Shown here: positions 37,823 to 46,631 of the stretch, in pieces
How the letters are laid out: each line of letters starts with the position of its first letter
How positions within the stretch are numbered: the stretch's first letter is position 1
NCBI RefSeq assembly: GCF_005281615.1
Contig: NZ_SZZM01000001.1
Span: 716,496-780,495, forward strand
Direction: 5' to 3'
Length of the DNA: 64,000 bases
Source of the DNA: Rhodoligotrophos defluvii
GTDB taxonomy: Bacteria > Pseudomonadota > Alphaproteobacteria > Rhizobiales > Im1
Notes under the pieces: model-generated
Databases searched by the model: none
What the model was told of the DNA's origin: nothing
The model's input: the letters and a program-made list of their open reading frames with translations, nothing else
Position numbers and translations under genes: made by a program

Positions 37823-38842
37823 TCAGGTCGTAAGAATGATTTTACCGATATGAGCGCCCTGCTCCATCCGTTGATGAGCATGCGCCGCCTCCTCCAGGGG
37901 GAAGGTCGAATCGATCACCGGCTTGATCACCCCGGATGCGAACAAGGGCCAGACATGCGCCTCGAGCTCTCGGGCAATCGCTGCCTTCTCCTCCACGCTG
38001 CGCGGCCGCAGGGTCGAGCCGGTGACGACGAGCCGTTTCTGCATCACCGGCATGAAGTTGACCTTTGCGGAAGGTCCGCCGAGAAAGGCGATCATGACGA
38101 TGCGGCCGTCTACGGCGGCTGCGCCGATATTGCGCGCGATATAGTCACCGCCCACCATGTCGAGGATGACGTCGACACCGCGCCCGTCGGTGGCGTTTTT
38201 GACAATCTCGACGAAGTCCTCCTCCCGATAGTTGATGGCGCGGTCGGCGCCGAGCTCTTCGCAGGCGCGGCACTTCTGCGCTGTTCCTGCAGTGGCGAAG
38301 ACCCGCGCTCCGAAGGCGCGGCCGAGCATGATGGCGGTTGTACCGATGCCACTCGAGCCGCCATGGACGAGCAGCGTCTCGCCCGCTTTCAAGCCGCCGC
38401 GCTGGAACACATTGGTCCAGACCGTGAAGAAGGTCTCAGGCAAGCCAGCCGCCTCCAGGGGTGTGAGACCTGCGGGAACCGGCAGGCAATTGGCCTCTGC
38501 CGCCACGCAGTATTCCGCATAGCCGCCGCCGGCGACCAGCGCACAGACACTGTCGCCCTCCTGAAAGCGCGTCGTGCCGGGACCGCATCGCACCACCCGA
38601 CCAGCCACTTCCAGGCCTGGGGTGGCCGGCGCGCCCGGCGGCGGCGGGTAATGCCCTTGCCGCTGCAGGACGTCCGGCCGGTTCACGCCGGCCGCGATCA
38701 CCCTGATCAGCAGCTCGCGCTCACCCGCGGATGGTACGGTGAGGCGGTGCGGCTTCAGCACCTCTGGGCCGCCGGGTCGTGAAATCTCGATCGCGGTCAT
38801 CTCATTGGGCAGGTCGGCCATGGGCAGAGAACCATCTCGCAT
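37823..38842 (-). CDS. NAD(P)H-quinone oxidoreductase, zinc-free MDR family (PIG3-like)
   Basis: 339 residues of the medium-chain reductase family. GVNRPDVLQRQGHYPPPPG and TPGLEVAGRVV are typical of the quinone reductase/PIG3 group, and GGSSGIGTTAIMLGRAFGARVFATAG is the nucleotide-binding loop. The zinc-ligand residues of alcohol dehydrogenases are missing. ATG at 38842 with AGGAG 12 bases upstream; ATG at 38821 is an alternative. Divergent from the DUF1192 gene, 98 bases apart. Confidence 0.88.
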   Translation of the reverse strand: MRDGSLPMADLPNEMTAIEISRPGGPEVLKPHRLTVPSAGERELLIRVIAAGVNRPDVLQRQGHYPPPPGAPATPGLEVAGRVVRCGPGTTRFQEGDSVCALVAGGGYAEYCVAAEANCLPVPAGLTPLEAAGLPETFFTVWTNVFQRGGLKAGETLLVHGGSSGIGTTAIMLGRAFGARVFATAGTAQKCRACEELGADRAINYREEDFVEIVKNATDGRGVDVILDMVGGDYIARNIGAAAVDGRIVMIAFLGGPSAKVNFMPVMQKRLVVTGSTLRPRSVEEKAAIARELEAHVWPLFASGVIKPVIDSTFPLEEAAHAHQRMEQGAHIGKIILTT

Positions 38843-38940
38843 GAGGGGGCTTTTCTCCTGGTCATCTAGACAATGCCGCCAAAAAGTCGATTGAATTTTG
38901 GCTGCCGTCCGACACCGGCGACGAAAGAAAGGAGCATGTC

Positions 38941-39132
38941 ATGGCGATTGAGGACGAAGAGGTCAGGCGCAAGTCAGCCGAGATTCGCATCGGCGATGCC
39001 CTTGACGCGCTTTCGGTCGAGGATCTCACGGCGCGAATCACCATCCTCGAGACCGAGATTTCGCGCATTAGGAACGAGCTCCGGGCCCGGCAGGGCACGC
39101 GCGCAGCCGCCGAGCAACTTTTCCGAAAATAG
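38941..39132 (+). CDS. DUF1192 small coiled-coil protein
   Basis: 63 residues. The central SVEDLTARITILETEISRIRNEL is the DUF1192 signature, a short helical heptad protein seen across Rhizobiales. AAAGGAG lies six to seven bases upstream of the ATG. Function unknown. It precedes the small RNA and RcdA region. Confidence 0.85.
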   Translation: MAIEDEEVRRKSAEIRIGDALDALSVEDLTARITILETEISRIRNELRARQGTRAAAEQLFRK

Positions 39133-39241
39133 TTGCATTTTTGCTCACCCGGGCAATAGACGCGTTTTGTCAATCAGTTATCCCTCCGCACAATGGCGCG
39201 GGAACTCGCTCGGAAAAACGTTTTCACTTTTTTGAACGTCG

Positions 39242-39257
39242 TTAACCATTGAGTAAC
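39242..39257 (+). promoter_or_regulatory. CtrA-like binding site before the small RNA
   Basis: TTAA-CCATTGA-GTAAC, one mismatch from TTAA-N7-TTAAC, and containing the full TTAACCAT half-site. It lies about 50 bases before the proposed RNA start. A second GGTTAACG occurs at 39274-39281. Confidence 0.5.
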
Positions 39258-39290
39258 GAGTCCTGGTGTATTTTGGTTAACGTAATCCAG

Positions 39291-39380
39291 TGACCTGGAT
39301 TTGAGTGGCTCCTGTCCACTCTGTTTGACGCCTCCCTGTTAGACCTTGGAGCCGCCGCTTGCGCGCGGCTCCATTTTTTG
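39291..39380 (+). ncRNA. Candidate trans-acting small RNA, MmgR/suhB (alpha-r8) like
   Basis: The intergenic space before rcdA has a compact RNA-like layout of about 85-90 bases. A first hairpin GAGTGG-CTCCTGT-CCACTC (39303-39321) exposes CTCCT in its loop; an unpaired part TTTGACGCCTCCCTGTTAG follows with a second anti-Shine-Dalgarno motif CCTCCC; a strong terminator ends it at 39348-39379 with TTTTTT. A CtrA-like box and a TAATCC -10-like hexamer (39283-39288) precede it. The order of parts resembles the alphaproteobacterial MmgR family (Rfam suhB), which binds Hfq and controls storage-granule genes in Sinorhizobium. The likeness is from memory, not a search. Confidence 0.6.
39348..39380 (+). 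terminator. Rho-independent terminator of the candidate small RNA
   Basis: Stem GGAGCCGC / GCGGCTCC with an inner CGC/GCG pairing, followed by six T residues (39374-39379). One of the two clearest terminators in the window. Confidence 0.85.
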
Positions 39381-39620
39381 TGCATAAAGGGTCCCTGGTC
39401 CGTCCTGGGCTGTCGACACAGCTTTGGCGCGGGCCGAGAATATTTCGGGGCGTCATACTTCCGCCAAAGCGATGTCCAACGAGCAAATTGCTTGCGGGCG
39501 CTTGAGCGCGAGTGGAATGCCGGCCCGGCTATTTGTGGTTAAGATTGCATAACGCCTTGAATGGCACGGCCAATGCAAGGCGAACACTCGGGGCGGCTGA
39601 GTCAGTTCAACAGGATGGTA

Positions 39621-40148
39621 ATGAGATCGGTAGCGGCTGAAAGCGCAACAAGCGGCACTATGATCGATTTTGGCAGTCGTTTCGCGACCTCGGCTCTGTT
39701 CACGCAGATTTTCGCGGAGGGGATGAGCCTGGTCGAGGAGGCAGCCGATTATCTGGACGGCGAGGGTCGCGCTGCGCTGCGTGATCTCGATCGGGGCGCA
39801 TCGCTCACCTATGCAAGCGAGAGCATGAGGCTTACCACCCGGCTGATGCAGCTGGCGTCCTGGCTGCTGCTCCAGCGCGCCGTCAAGGAGGGCGAGCTCA
39901 CCCAGGAAGACGCGCGCCGCGAAAAACAACGCATCAATCTCAAGGATATCGGTTCGACCACCGACGAGGAATGCCTCGCCGCGCTGCCCGCCGGCCTGCA
40001 GAGCCTGATCCAGCGGAGCCTGCATCTCCACCGGCGCGTGCTCAAGCTCGATCGTATGATCTATGATCGCCGGACGCAGCCGAGGCCGCAGGCGAGCCCG
40101 GTCTACGAGCAGATGATGATGCTGCAGCGCGCCTTCGCCGGGAAGTAA
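39621..40148 (+). CDS. RcdA/DUF1465 family protein (regulator of CtrA degradation)
   Basis: RcdA in Caulobacter acts as an adaptor in ClpXP-dependent breakdown of CtrA. The recognisable core is FGSRFATSALFTQIFAEGMSLVEEAADYLDGEGR and SESMRLTTRLMQLASWLLLQRAV, the DUF1465 helical bundle. An acidic-basic C-terminal part follows (LHLHRRVLKLDRMIYDRR). The start is uncertain: ATGs at 39561, 39615, 39621 and 39660 are in frame; 39621 has AGG six bases upstream. It stands downstream of the small RNA and a CtrA-like box. Confidence 0.85.
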   Translation: MRSVAAESATSGTMIDFGSRFATSALFTQIFAEGMSLVEEAADYLDGEGRAALRDLDRGASLTYASESMRLTTRLMQLASWLLLQRAVKEGELTQEDARREKQRINLKDIGSTTDEECLAALPAGLQSLIQRSLHLHRRVLKLDRMIYDRRTQPRPQASPVYEQMMMLQRAFAGK

Positions 40149-40179
40149 TCCGCCGCTCGCGGTCTGCACGCTCCAACAA

Positions 40180-40206
40180 GAAAGCCCGGCAAACGCCGGG
40201 CTTTCT
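40180..40206. terminator. Bidirectional terminator between rcdA and rpmE
   Basis: AAAGCCCGGC-AAAC-GCCGGGCTTT: a symmetrical stem with A-run and T-run on either side, serving both convergent genes. Confidence 0.85.
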
Positions 40207-40229
40207 GCATTCGTCCTGGTTGCTTGCGC

Positions 40230-40451
40230 TTACTTGCCCAGGAAGCTGTATTTCTGCTTGAAGCGGCTGACGCGGCCGCCGCGGTCGACGATGTGGGTCG
40301 AGCCGCCGGTCCAGGCCGGATGGGTCTTGGGGTCGATGTCGAGCTGCATCGTCTGCCCCTCCTTGCCCCACGTCGATCGGGTCTCGAAGGTGGTACCGTC
40401 GGTCATGACCACCGTGATCTTGTGATATTCGGGATGAATGCCTTGCTTCAT
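40230..40451 (-). CDS. rpmE: 50S ribosomal protein L31 (zinc-free form)
   Basis: 73 residues beginning [20 protein letters not shown], ending with [16 protein letters not shown]. There is no cysteine, so this is the zinc-independent type, as usual for Rhizobiales. ATG at 40451; the long upstream open frame is not family-like. Confidence 0.96.
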   Translation of the reverse strand: MKQGIHPEYHKITVVMTDGTTFETRSTWGKEGQTMQLDIDPKTHPAWTGGSTHIVDRGGRVSRFKQKYSFLGK

Positions 40452-40620
40452 GACGCGCTCGCAGATCCGGGTTGTGGAGGAGAATATGCCCGCGCAGAAG
40501 CGAGCCGTACTGTTGGCCGGTCTATAGCGGAGCGGTGCTGCGGGCGCAACACTCAAATCCTTGAGCTGCCGCCGAGTTCCCGCGGAACGGGCGAGGCTCC
40601 GCACCTGATCGGTGTGGCGG

Positions 40621-42519
40621 ATGGCGCCCTCGCCTTCCCCGGCCAATTCCGTTACAGCGAGAGAAAGCCTCAAGTCAGCGAGAAGACGGTTGAGCGACGA
40701 GAAGACGACCGGCAAGCCATCGCGGCATAGTCTCAAGCCGCTGCTGCGGCTCTTGCCCTTCGCCCTGCGGTATCGCTGGCGCCTCGCCGCGGCCTTGCTC
40801 GCGCTGATCATGGCAGCCGCAGCCACCCTCGCCATTCCGCTGGCCGTGCGGCGCATGATCGATTTCGGCTTCACTCAGGCCAACGCCACGCTGATCCATC
40901 AGTATTTCGCCACACTGTTGGGGGTCGCCCTCCTCCTCGCCCTGGCCAGCGCCGCGCGCTACTATTTCGTCATCTGGCTCGGCGAGCGCGTGGTCACCGA
41001 CGTGCGGGTCGCCGTCTTCGACCATCTGCTGCGGCTCGATGTGGGATTTTTCGAGACCGCCCGCACCGGTGAGGTCATGTCGCGCCTCACCGCCGATACC
41101 ACCCAGATCAAGGCCGCCTTCGGGGCCAGCGCCTCGATCGCCTTGCGCAATGCGCTCCTGTTGATCGGCGCAGTCGCCATGATGGTCGTGACGAGCCCCA
41201 AGCTCAGCGGTCTCGTGGTCGCCGCCATCCCGGTGATCGTAGTGCCGCTGGTGCTCTTCGGCCGCTGGGTCCGGCGCCTGTCCCGTTCGGCCCAGGATAC
41301 GCTTGCGCAATCCGCGGCCTTTGCCAGCGAGCGGCTCAGCGCCATCCGCCTCGTCCAGGCCTTCACCGAGGAAGCAAGGGCGGCCCTCATCTTCACGCGG
41401 GCAAGCGAGGATGCCTTCGCCGCCGCCAAGGCCAGCACCAAGGCGCGGGCGGTGCTCACCGGCTGCATCATTGCCCTCACCTTCGGCTCGATCGTGGCCA
41501 TCCTATGGTATGGCGCCCAATCGGTGCTGGCCGGCGAGATGACCGGCGGCACATTGGGGCAGTTCGTGCTCTATGCCGCCTTTGCCGCCGGCGCCTTGGG
41601 CGAGCTCTCGCAGGTCTGGGGCGAAGTGCAGCAGGCAGCGGGGGCGGCCGAGCGCCTATCGGAGCTGCTCGACACCAAGCCGGCCATAGCGGCGCCGGCG
41701 CCCAAGCGCCTGCCTACCCCGCCGCGCGGCGAGATCGCCTTCGAGGCCGTGAGCTTCGCCTATGCCGGGCGCGGGCCGGAGAAGGCCCTGAACGGATTCT
41801 CCCTGCGGGTGCGTCCGGGCGAAAAGCTGGCAATCGTCGGCCCCTCGGGTTCGGGGAAAAGCACCATCTTCAACCTGCTCCTGCGCTATTTCGACCCCCA
41901 GACGGGCTCCGTGCGGTTGGATGGGGTGAACATCGCCGAGGCCGACCCGCGCGATGTGCGCGCCCGCATGGCTCTGGTACCGCAGGACCCTGTGATCTTC
42001 TCAACCACTATCGCGGAGAACATCCGCTACGGACGGCCCGACGCGAGTAATACCGAAGTGATCGCCGCGGCACGTGCAGCCTCGGCCGCCGCATTTATTG
42101 CTGCCCTGCCGCAAGGCCTTGACACCGAGGTCGGCGAGCGCGGCATAACCCTTTCGGGCGGCCAACGGCAGCGCATCGCCATTGCACGAGCCATTCTGCG
42201 GGATGCGCCGGTGCTGCTCTTGGACGAAGCCACCAGCGCCCTCGACGCGGAAAGCGAACAGCTGGTGCAGGAAGCGCTGGACCGGCTTATGACGGGCCGC
42301 ACCACTCTGGTCATAGCCCATCGGCTCGCCACGGTGCGCAACGCTGACCGCATCATCGTGCTCGATCAGGGGCAGATCGTCGCGGAAGGGTGCCATGACG
42401 ATCTGGTCCAGGCCGGCGGGCTTTACGCGCGCCTGGCCAGCCTTCAATTCATGGACGGGCCGGAAGCCGCGACGGTGCCGGCCGCCACGCACGAGACGGT
42501 CAGCGCTCGGTCAGCTTGA
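40621..42519 (+). CDS. ABC transporter with fused membrane and ATPase domains (MsbA-like)
   Basis: A half-transporter: residues from about 45 to 310 hold six membrane helices of the type-1 exporter fold, and the C-terminal part is the ATPase with Walker [10 protein letters not shown] (41839-41865), Q-loop, signature [14 protein letters not shown] and Walker [12 protein letters not shown]. It is of the lipid/multidrug exporter group. The start is unsure: GTG 40612, ATG 40621, or TTG 40690 (purine-rich GAGAAG just upstream); family similarity begins near [19 protein letters not shown]. It ends 20 bases inside the tail of the opposite OmpA-like gene. Confidence 0.88.
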   Translation: MAPSPSPANSVTARESLKSARRRLSDEKTTGKPSRHSLKPLLRLLPFALRYRWRLAAALLALIMAAAATLAIPLAVRRMIDFGFTQANATLIHQYFATLLGVALLLALASAARYYFVIWLGERVVTDVRVAVFDHLLRLDVGFFETARTGEVMSRLTADTTQIKAAFGASASIALRNALLLIGAVAMMVVTSPKLSGLVVAAIPVIVVPLVLFGRWVRRLSRSAQDTLAQSAAFASERLSAIRLVQAFTEEARAALIFTRASEDAFAAAKASTKARAVLTGCIIALTFGSIVAILWYGAQSVLAGEMTGGTLGQFVLYAAFAAGALGELSQVWGEVQQAAGAAERLSELLDTKPAIAAPAPKRLPTPPRGEIAFEAVSFAYAGRGPEKALNGFSLRVRPGEKLAIVGPSGSGKSTIFNLLLRYFDPQTGSVRLDGVNIAEADPRDVRARMALVPQDPVIFSTTIAENIRYGRPDASNTEVIAAARAASAAAFIAALPQGLDTEVGERGITLSGGQRQRIAIARAILRDAPVLLLDEATSALDAESEQLVQEALDRLMTGRTTLVIAHRLATVRNADRIIVLDQGQIVAEGCHDDLVQAGGLYARLASLQFMDGPEAATVPAATHETVSARSA

Positions 42520-43531
42520 GCTCGATACGCCGGTTCAGCCGCTTTTCCGCTTCGCTGGTACCTGTCGCGATCGGCTGATACTCGCCGAACCCCGCTGCCA
42601 CCAAATGCTCGGGATTCACCCCCTGCCCGATGAGATACTTCACCACCGCGATGGCGCGGGCCGCAGAAAGTTCCCAGTTCGAAGGGTAAAGCGGCGTGGC
42701 GATCGGGTCCACGTCCGTGTGTCCGTCAACGCGCAGCACCCAAGGGATGTCATCGGGAATTTCGCGCTCCAGTTCCTTGATCGCGCCGGCCAGCTTGTCG
42801 AGTTCGGCCCGGCCGGTCTCCTGGAACACCGCCTGGCCCTTCGGGAACAGCACCTCCGCCTGGAACACGAAGCGGTCGCCCACCACCTGTACGTCGGCAC
42901 GCTGGCTCAAGATCTCCCGCAAGCGGCCGAAGAATTCCGAGCGATAGCGGGCAAGCTCCTGCACCCGCTGAGCCAGCGCGATGTTGAGCCGCTTGCCCAA
43001 ATCGGTGATCTGCGCCTTGGATGCCTGATCACGCTCCTCCGCCGCCTCCAAAGCCTCGTTCAGTGCGGCGATCTGCCGCCTCAATGCGGCGATCTGCTGG
43101 TTCAGCAGCTCAACCCGCGCCAGCGCCTCCGACGAGATCTGCCGTTGCGAATCGAGCTCCCCCTGCAAGGTCGCCATGGCCGAGCCCGCGGCCGAGCCCG
43201 CCTGCTGCTGGTCGCTAAGCTGCGCCTTGAGCTGGTCGCGCTCGGACGACAGGCTCTGCAGGTCGTTCAGCAGCGTCGCCAGCCGTGTCTCCATCTCGGC
43301 TGATGACGACTTCTCCAGCGCCAGCATCTCCGTCAAGGAAGCGATTTCATTGCGCAGACGCTGCAGCACGGTGTCCTGCCCGCTCACTTCTCGCGCCAGC
43401 AGATACTGGGCGACGGTGAAGACGCTCACCAGGAACACGAACACCATCAGCAGCGTCGCCGTGGCATCGACGAAACCGGGCCACTGCAAATTGGTATCGC
43501 GCAGACCGCGACCGCGGCGCAACAGAGCCAT
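42500..43531 (-). CDS. OmpA/MotB-like peptidoglycan-binding protein of an orphan motor pair
   Basis: 343 residues. A single N-terminal membrane helix has an aspartate at its start ([22 protein letters not shown]), placed like the proton-carrying Asp of MotB and TolR. A long coiled coil (about residues 50-190, rich in Q, L, E, R) leads to a C-terminal OmpA domain: [10 protein letters not shown] and [20 protein letters not shown], ending in [11 protein letters not shown]. It lies 20 bases downstream of the MotA-like gene, so the two form a channel-plus-stator pair, but no flagellar genes are near. Role unknown. Confidence 0.88.
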   Translation of the reverse strand: MALLRRGRGLRDTNLQWPGFVDATATLLMVFVFLVSVFTVAQYLLAREVSGQDTVLQRLRNEIASLTEMLALEKSSSAEMETRLATLLNDLQSLSSERDQLKAQLSDQQQAGSAAGSAMATLQGELDSQRQISSEALARVELLNQQIAALRRQIAALNEALEAAEERDQASKAQITDLGKRLNIALAQRVQELARYRSEFFGRLREILSQRADVQVVGDRFVFQAEVLFPKGQAVFQETGRAELDKLAGAIKELEREIPDDIPWVLRVDGHTDVDPIATPLYPSNWELSAARAIAVVKYLIGQGVNPEHLVAAGFGEYQPIATGTSEAEKRLNRRIELKLTER

Positions 43532-43551
43532 GGGTCAGATCCTCGCTTGGG

Positions 43552-44649
43552 TTACAAATCTTCGGCCTTCGCCGGGCTGCCCGCCCGCCGCGCCGGCCGC
43601 TCGGACGCAAGGCGCTCGGGCTGGTAGCGCATGCGCATGAGAATGTCCTTGATCTCCGCCTGCGTATCCGCCTGCGACTGCGCCCAGTTGCGCACAACCT
43701 TCTGCTCCTCGCGCATCTGGCTCACCAGGCTCTGCACGGCGCTCGCAAGCCTTGCTATGGCCTCGTCATCGTGTGCAGCAGGCTGCACCGCGCCGCCATC
43801 GGGCTCGCTCAGCGCGTCCTCCAGCGTCTTGTTGATGCGATTGAGGCTGTTCTGCACTTCGCGCAGGTCGAGGTGCAGATAATGCGGCACCACATACTGC
43901 CCGCTCGTGCCTTCGCCCGCGTGGATGTCGGTCAGTGTGGACAGCCACTCCTCGAGGTCGTTGTAGAACCGGTTCTGGGCTTGGCCGGCCTGCAGGTCGA
44001 GGAAGCCCAGGATCAGCGACCCGGCGAGGCCGAAGAGCGAGGAGGCGAAGGCCGTGCCCATGCCCGCAAGCGGGGCCTCCAGCCCATTCTTCAACTGCTC
44101 GAAGATGGTGGCGGCCTCGGTGCTCGTCACCTCGAGCGAGCGGATCGTGGCCCCGACCGACGCCACCGTCTGCGACAGCCCCCAGAAGGTGCCGAGCAGG
44201 CCCAGGAAAACCAGCAGCCCGATCAGGTAGCGCGAGATCTCTCTGGACTCGTCCAACCGCGAGGCGATGGAATCGAGCACCGCGCGCATGACCCCCGGGG
44301 AGAGCACGGTTTCTCCCTGCCGGTTGCGCAGGAGCGTGGCCATAGGCGCAAGCAGCACCGGCGTGTGCGGGATTTCGAGACCCGGGTCCGAGACCCGGAA
44401 GCTGTTCACCCAGGACACCTCGGGAAACAGCCGCCACACCAGGCGGAACGCATAGACGATGCCCACCAGCAAAGTGCCGATGATCACGCCGTTCAAGCCA
44501 GGATTGACCATGAACGCGGTGCGGATCTGCGGGAACAGGATCGCCGCGGCAAAGGCGATCAGGATGGTGAAGACGGTCATGCGGATCAGATAGATCCGCG
44601 GGCGCGTCAGGGCGAACAGATCGTAGTCCTCGGCCAGACTCTTGCTCAA
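43552..44649 (-). CDS. MotA/TolQ/ExbB proton-channel family protein of an orphan motor pair
   Basis: 365 residues. Two N-terminal helices (YLIRMTVFTILIAFAAAILF; GVIIGTLLVGIVYAFRLVW), then ISRYLIGLLVFLGLLGTFWGLSQTVASVG and MGTAFASSLFGLAGSLILGFLDL, which match helices 3 and 4 of the channel family. The C-terminal 100 residues are a charged coiled coil. Both frame starts are TTG; the one at 44649 follows a GGGGGAAGG stretch, so it is chosen over 44697. The pair with the next gene is conserved in Rhizobiales as far as I recall, but not studied to my knowledge. Confidence 0.85.
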   Translation of the reverse strand: MSKSLAEDYDLFALTRPRIYLIRMTVFTILIAFAAAILFPQIRTAFMVNPGLNGVIIGTLLVGIVYAFRLVWRLFPEVSWVNSFRVSDPGLEIPHTPVLLAPMATLLRNRQGETVLSPGVMRAVLDSIASRLDESREISRYLIGLLVFLGLLGTFWGLSQTVASVGATIRSLEVTSTEAATIFEQLKNGLEAPLAGMGTAFASSLFGLAGSLILGFLDLQAGQAQNRFYNDLEEWLSTLTDIHAGEGTSGQYVVPHYLHLDLREVQNSLNRINKTLEDALSEPDGGAVQPAAHDDEAIARLASAVQSLVSQMREEQKVVRNWAQSQADTQAEIKDILMRMRYQPERLASERPARRAGSPAKAEDL

Positions 44650-44922
44650 GATCCCTTCCCCCAAGCCGCTGTGCAGTGAAGTAGACGCAAAGCACAAATC
44701 CGATATTCAAATCGACAATAGACAGGGGCGCCGCAGCACGCTGTACGGTCATTGCCGCTTGATGGCCTTACGGACGCAAGCAACCGGGCCGCGTCCGCAA
44801 CCTTATTTAATCATATATCGTGATTGCGGGCCGATTTCATCAATGGCGCGCTGAGTAACTTCACGTTGTGGTGGGTTTATGGCGGCCCGACCGGCAACGA
44901 GTAGCCCAGTGCGCACTGCCGC

Positions 44923-45717
44923 TTATCCCCGGCCGGCAGCCTTCAGCTCCTTGCCGAGCTCGGCATAAATCCGTTCATTGGCGGCCAGGATATTGCCGGT
45001 CGCGAGCACATCTGCACGACCGTCTATGTCGCCAACCGTGCCGCCGGCTTCACGCACGATCAGCAGCCCTGCGGCAATGTCCCACGCTTTGAGACCTCGC
45101 TCCCAGTATCCGTCATAGCGGCCTGCTGCCACATAGGCGAGGTCGAGAGCCGCCGCACCCAGCCGCCGGATGCCGGCCGCCTTGGCCTGGACCCGCGCCA
45201 GTTCTTCGCGAAACAGCCCGTGGTCCCCGCGCCCGTTGTGTGGAATACCGCAAGCGACGACAGCCTGCGCGAGCTCCCGCCGGGCCGCCACCCGCAGGCG
45301 CCGGTCGTTCAGGAACGCGCCGCGGCCGCGCTCGGCAGTGAACATCTCGTCCGAAATCGGGTTGTAGATCAGGCCGGCCACGATCGTATCGTCGCGCTGC
45401 AGGCCGACCGAGATGGCGAAATGCGGAATGCCATGGAGGAAGTTGGTCGTGCCGTCCAGCGGGTCGATGATCCAGCGGTGATTGGGGTCCGTACCCTTGA
45501 TCTCCCCCCGCTCTTCCAGCAGGAAGCCGTAACCGGGGCGCGCCCTGGCAAGCTCCTCGCGCAGCGTATCTTCCGCCTGGCGGTCCGCATTGGACACGAA
45601 GTCGGCCGGCCCCTTCAACGAAACCTGCAGGTTCTCGACCTCGCCGAAATCGCGCTGAAGCCTGCGCGCAGCTTTCCGCGCAGCCTGCACCATTACATTG
45701 AGCAATGCCGAACGCAT
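44923..45717 (-). CDS. suhB: Inositol monophosphatase family protein
   Basis: Magnesium-dependent phosphatase. Metal and substrate motifs are in order: EERGEIKG, WIIDPLDGTTNFLHG and WDIAAGLLIVREAGG. Length 264, as in SuhB/IMPase. The ATG at 45717 has AGGA six bases upstream; the longer frame to 45753 is not family-like. It stands between the motor pair and efp, on the same strand. Whether the physiological substrate is inositol phosphate is not known from this context. Confidence 0.92.
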   Translation of the reverse strand: MRSALLNVMVQAARKAARRLQRDFGEVENLQVSLKGPADFVSNADRQAEDTLREELARARPGYGFLLEERGEIKGTDPNHRWIIDPLDGTTNFLHGIPHFAISVGLQRDDTIVAGLIYNPISDEMFTAERGRGAFLNDRRLRVAARRELAQAVVACGIPHNGRGDHGLFREELARVQAKAAGIRRLGAAALDLAYVAAGRYDGYWERGLKAWDIAAGLLIVREAGGTVGDIDGRADVLATGNILAANERIYAELGKELKAAGRG

Positions 45718-45857
45718 CGATTGTCCTGTCCCCACAGACTGCCGTTGCGGCACAGCAGCGGTTAAGCGGGGCGCGGCCCCGGGAGAGCCCTCGCCCGCAT
45801 CAATATGGCGCCCGCCTCGCGCGGACGCGTTAGCAGCGATGAACCACGCCCGGCCGT

Positions 45858-46421
45858 TCAGTCCGCCCGGCGTACATAGGCGACCTCATTGGTGTCGACA
45901 ACCACGCGCTCGCCGGAGGTGATGAAGGGCGGCACCATGATGCGCAACCCGTTTTCCAGCACCGCGGGCTTGTAGGACGAAGAGGCGGTCTGGCCCTTCA
46001 CCACCGCGTCCGCCTCCACGATCTGCAGCGTCACCTGGTCCGGCAGGGTGATGCCGATCGGCTTGCCTTCGTGGCTCTCCACGGTCACCTTCATGCCGTC
46101 CTGCAGGAAGGCGGCGCGCTCGCCGACGAAATCCACAGGCAGCTCGATCTGCTCGTAGGTCTCCTGGTCCATGAACACCAGCATGTCGCCATTGGGATAG
46201 AGGAACTGGTAGTCCTTCTGCTCCAGCCGCACCCGCTCCACGGTTTCCGACGAGCGGAAGCGCTCGTTCAGCTTGCGGTTGTCGATGAGGTTCTTGAGCT
46301 CGACCTGGGCATAGGCCCCGCCCTTGCCCGGCTTCACATGCTGAATCTTCACCGCCACCCACAGGCTACCATCGTGCTGGATCACATTGCCCGGGCGGAT
46401 CTCGTTGCCATTGATTTTCAT
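45858..46421 (-). CDS. efp: Elongation factor P
   Basis: Relieves ribosome stalling at proline runs. All three domains are present: [17 protein letters not shown], the [12 protein letters not shown] loop with the lysine at position 33 that is the modification site in the EpmA pathway, and a C-terminal OB domain with [16 protein letters not shown]. Length 187. ATG at 46421. No epmA/epmB gene is in the window, so the modification state is unknown. Confidence 0.96.
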   Translation of the reverse strand: MKINGNEIRPGNVIQHDGSLWVAVKIQHVKPGKGGAYAQVELKNLIDNRKLNERFRSSETVERVRLEQKDYQFLYPNGDMLVFMDQETYEQIELPVDFVGERAAFLQDGMKVTVESHEGKPIGITLPDQVTLQIVEADAVVKGQTASSSYKPAVLENGLRIMVPPFITSGERVVVDTNEVAYVRRAD

Positions 46422-46631
46422 CGCTTCACCGTTGGTCTCTGCCGCGCGGCTGACTACCGCGCGCGGCGGTCCTGGGACTGTCGGCGCGATACCTAGCAAC
46501 TCTGTCGCGTCGTTGCACCAAAAACCATGTGGCCCACCTCATCGCCCTTGCAACCACCGGGTTAGGGGCGTGTTGACTCGGGGCCGGCAAATGCTATGTG
46601 TGGCACCTGTTTTCAACGATCGGCGTCCCGA

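Noticed and set aside
40452-40874. Long upstream extension of the L31 frame
   Set aside because: L31 is 73 residues with a clear ATG at 40451; the extension is antisense to the ABC transporter start.
42500-44649. Zorya-type anti-phage system (ZorAB)
   Set aside because: The pair has MotA-like and MotB-like proteins with a coiled coil, but there is no ZorC, ZorD or ZorE gene, the coiled coil and OmpA domain lengths differ, and neighbours are housekeeping genes.
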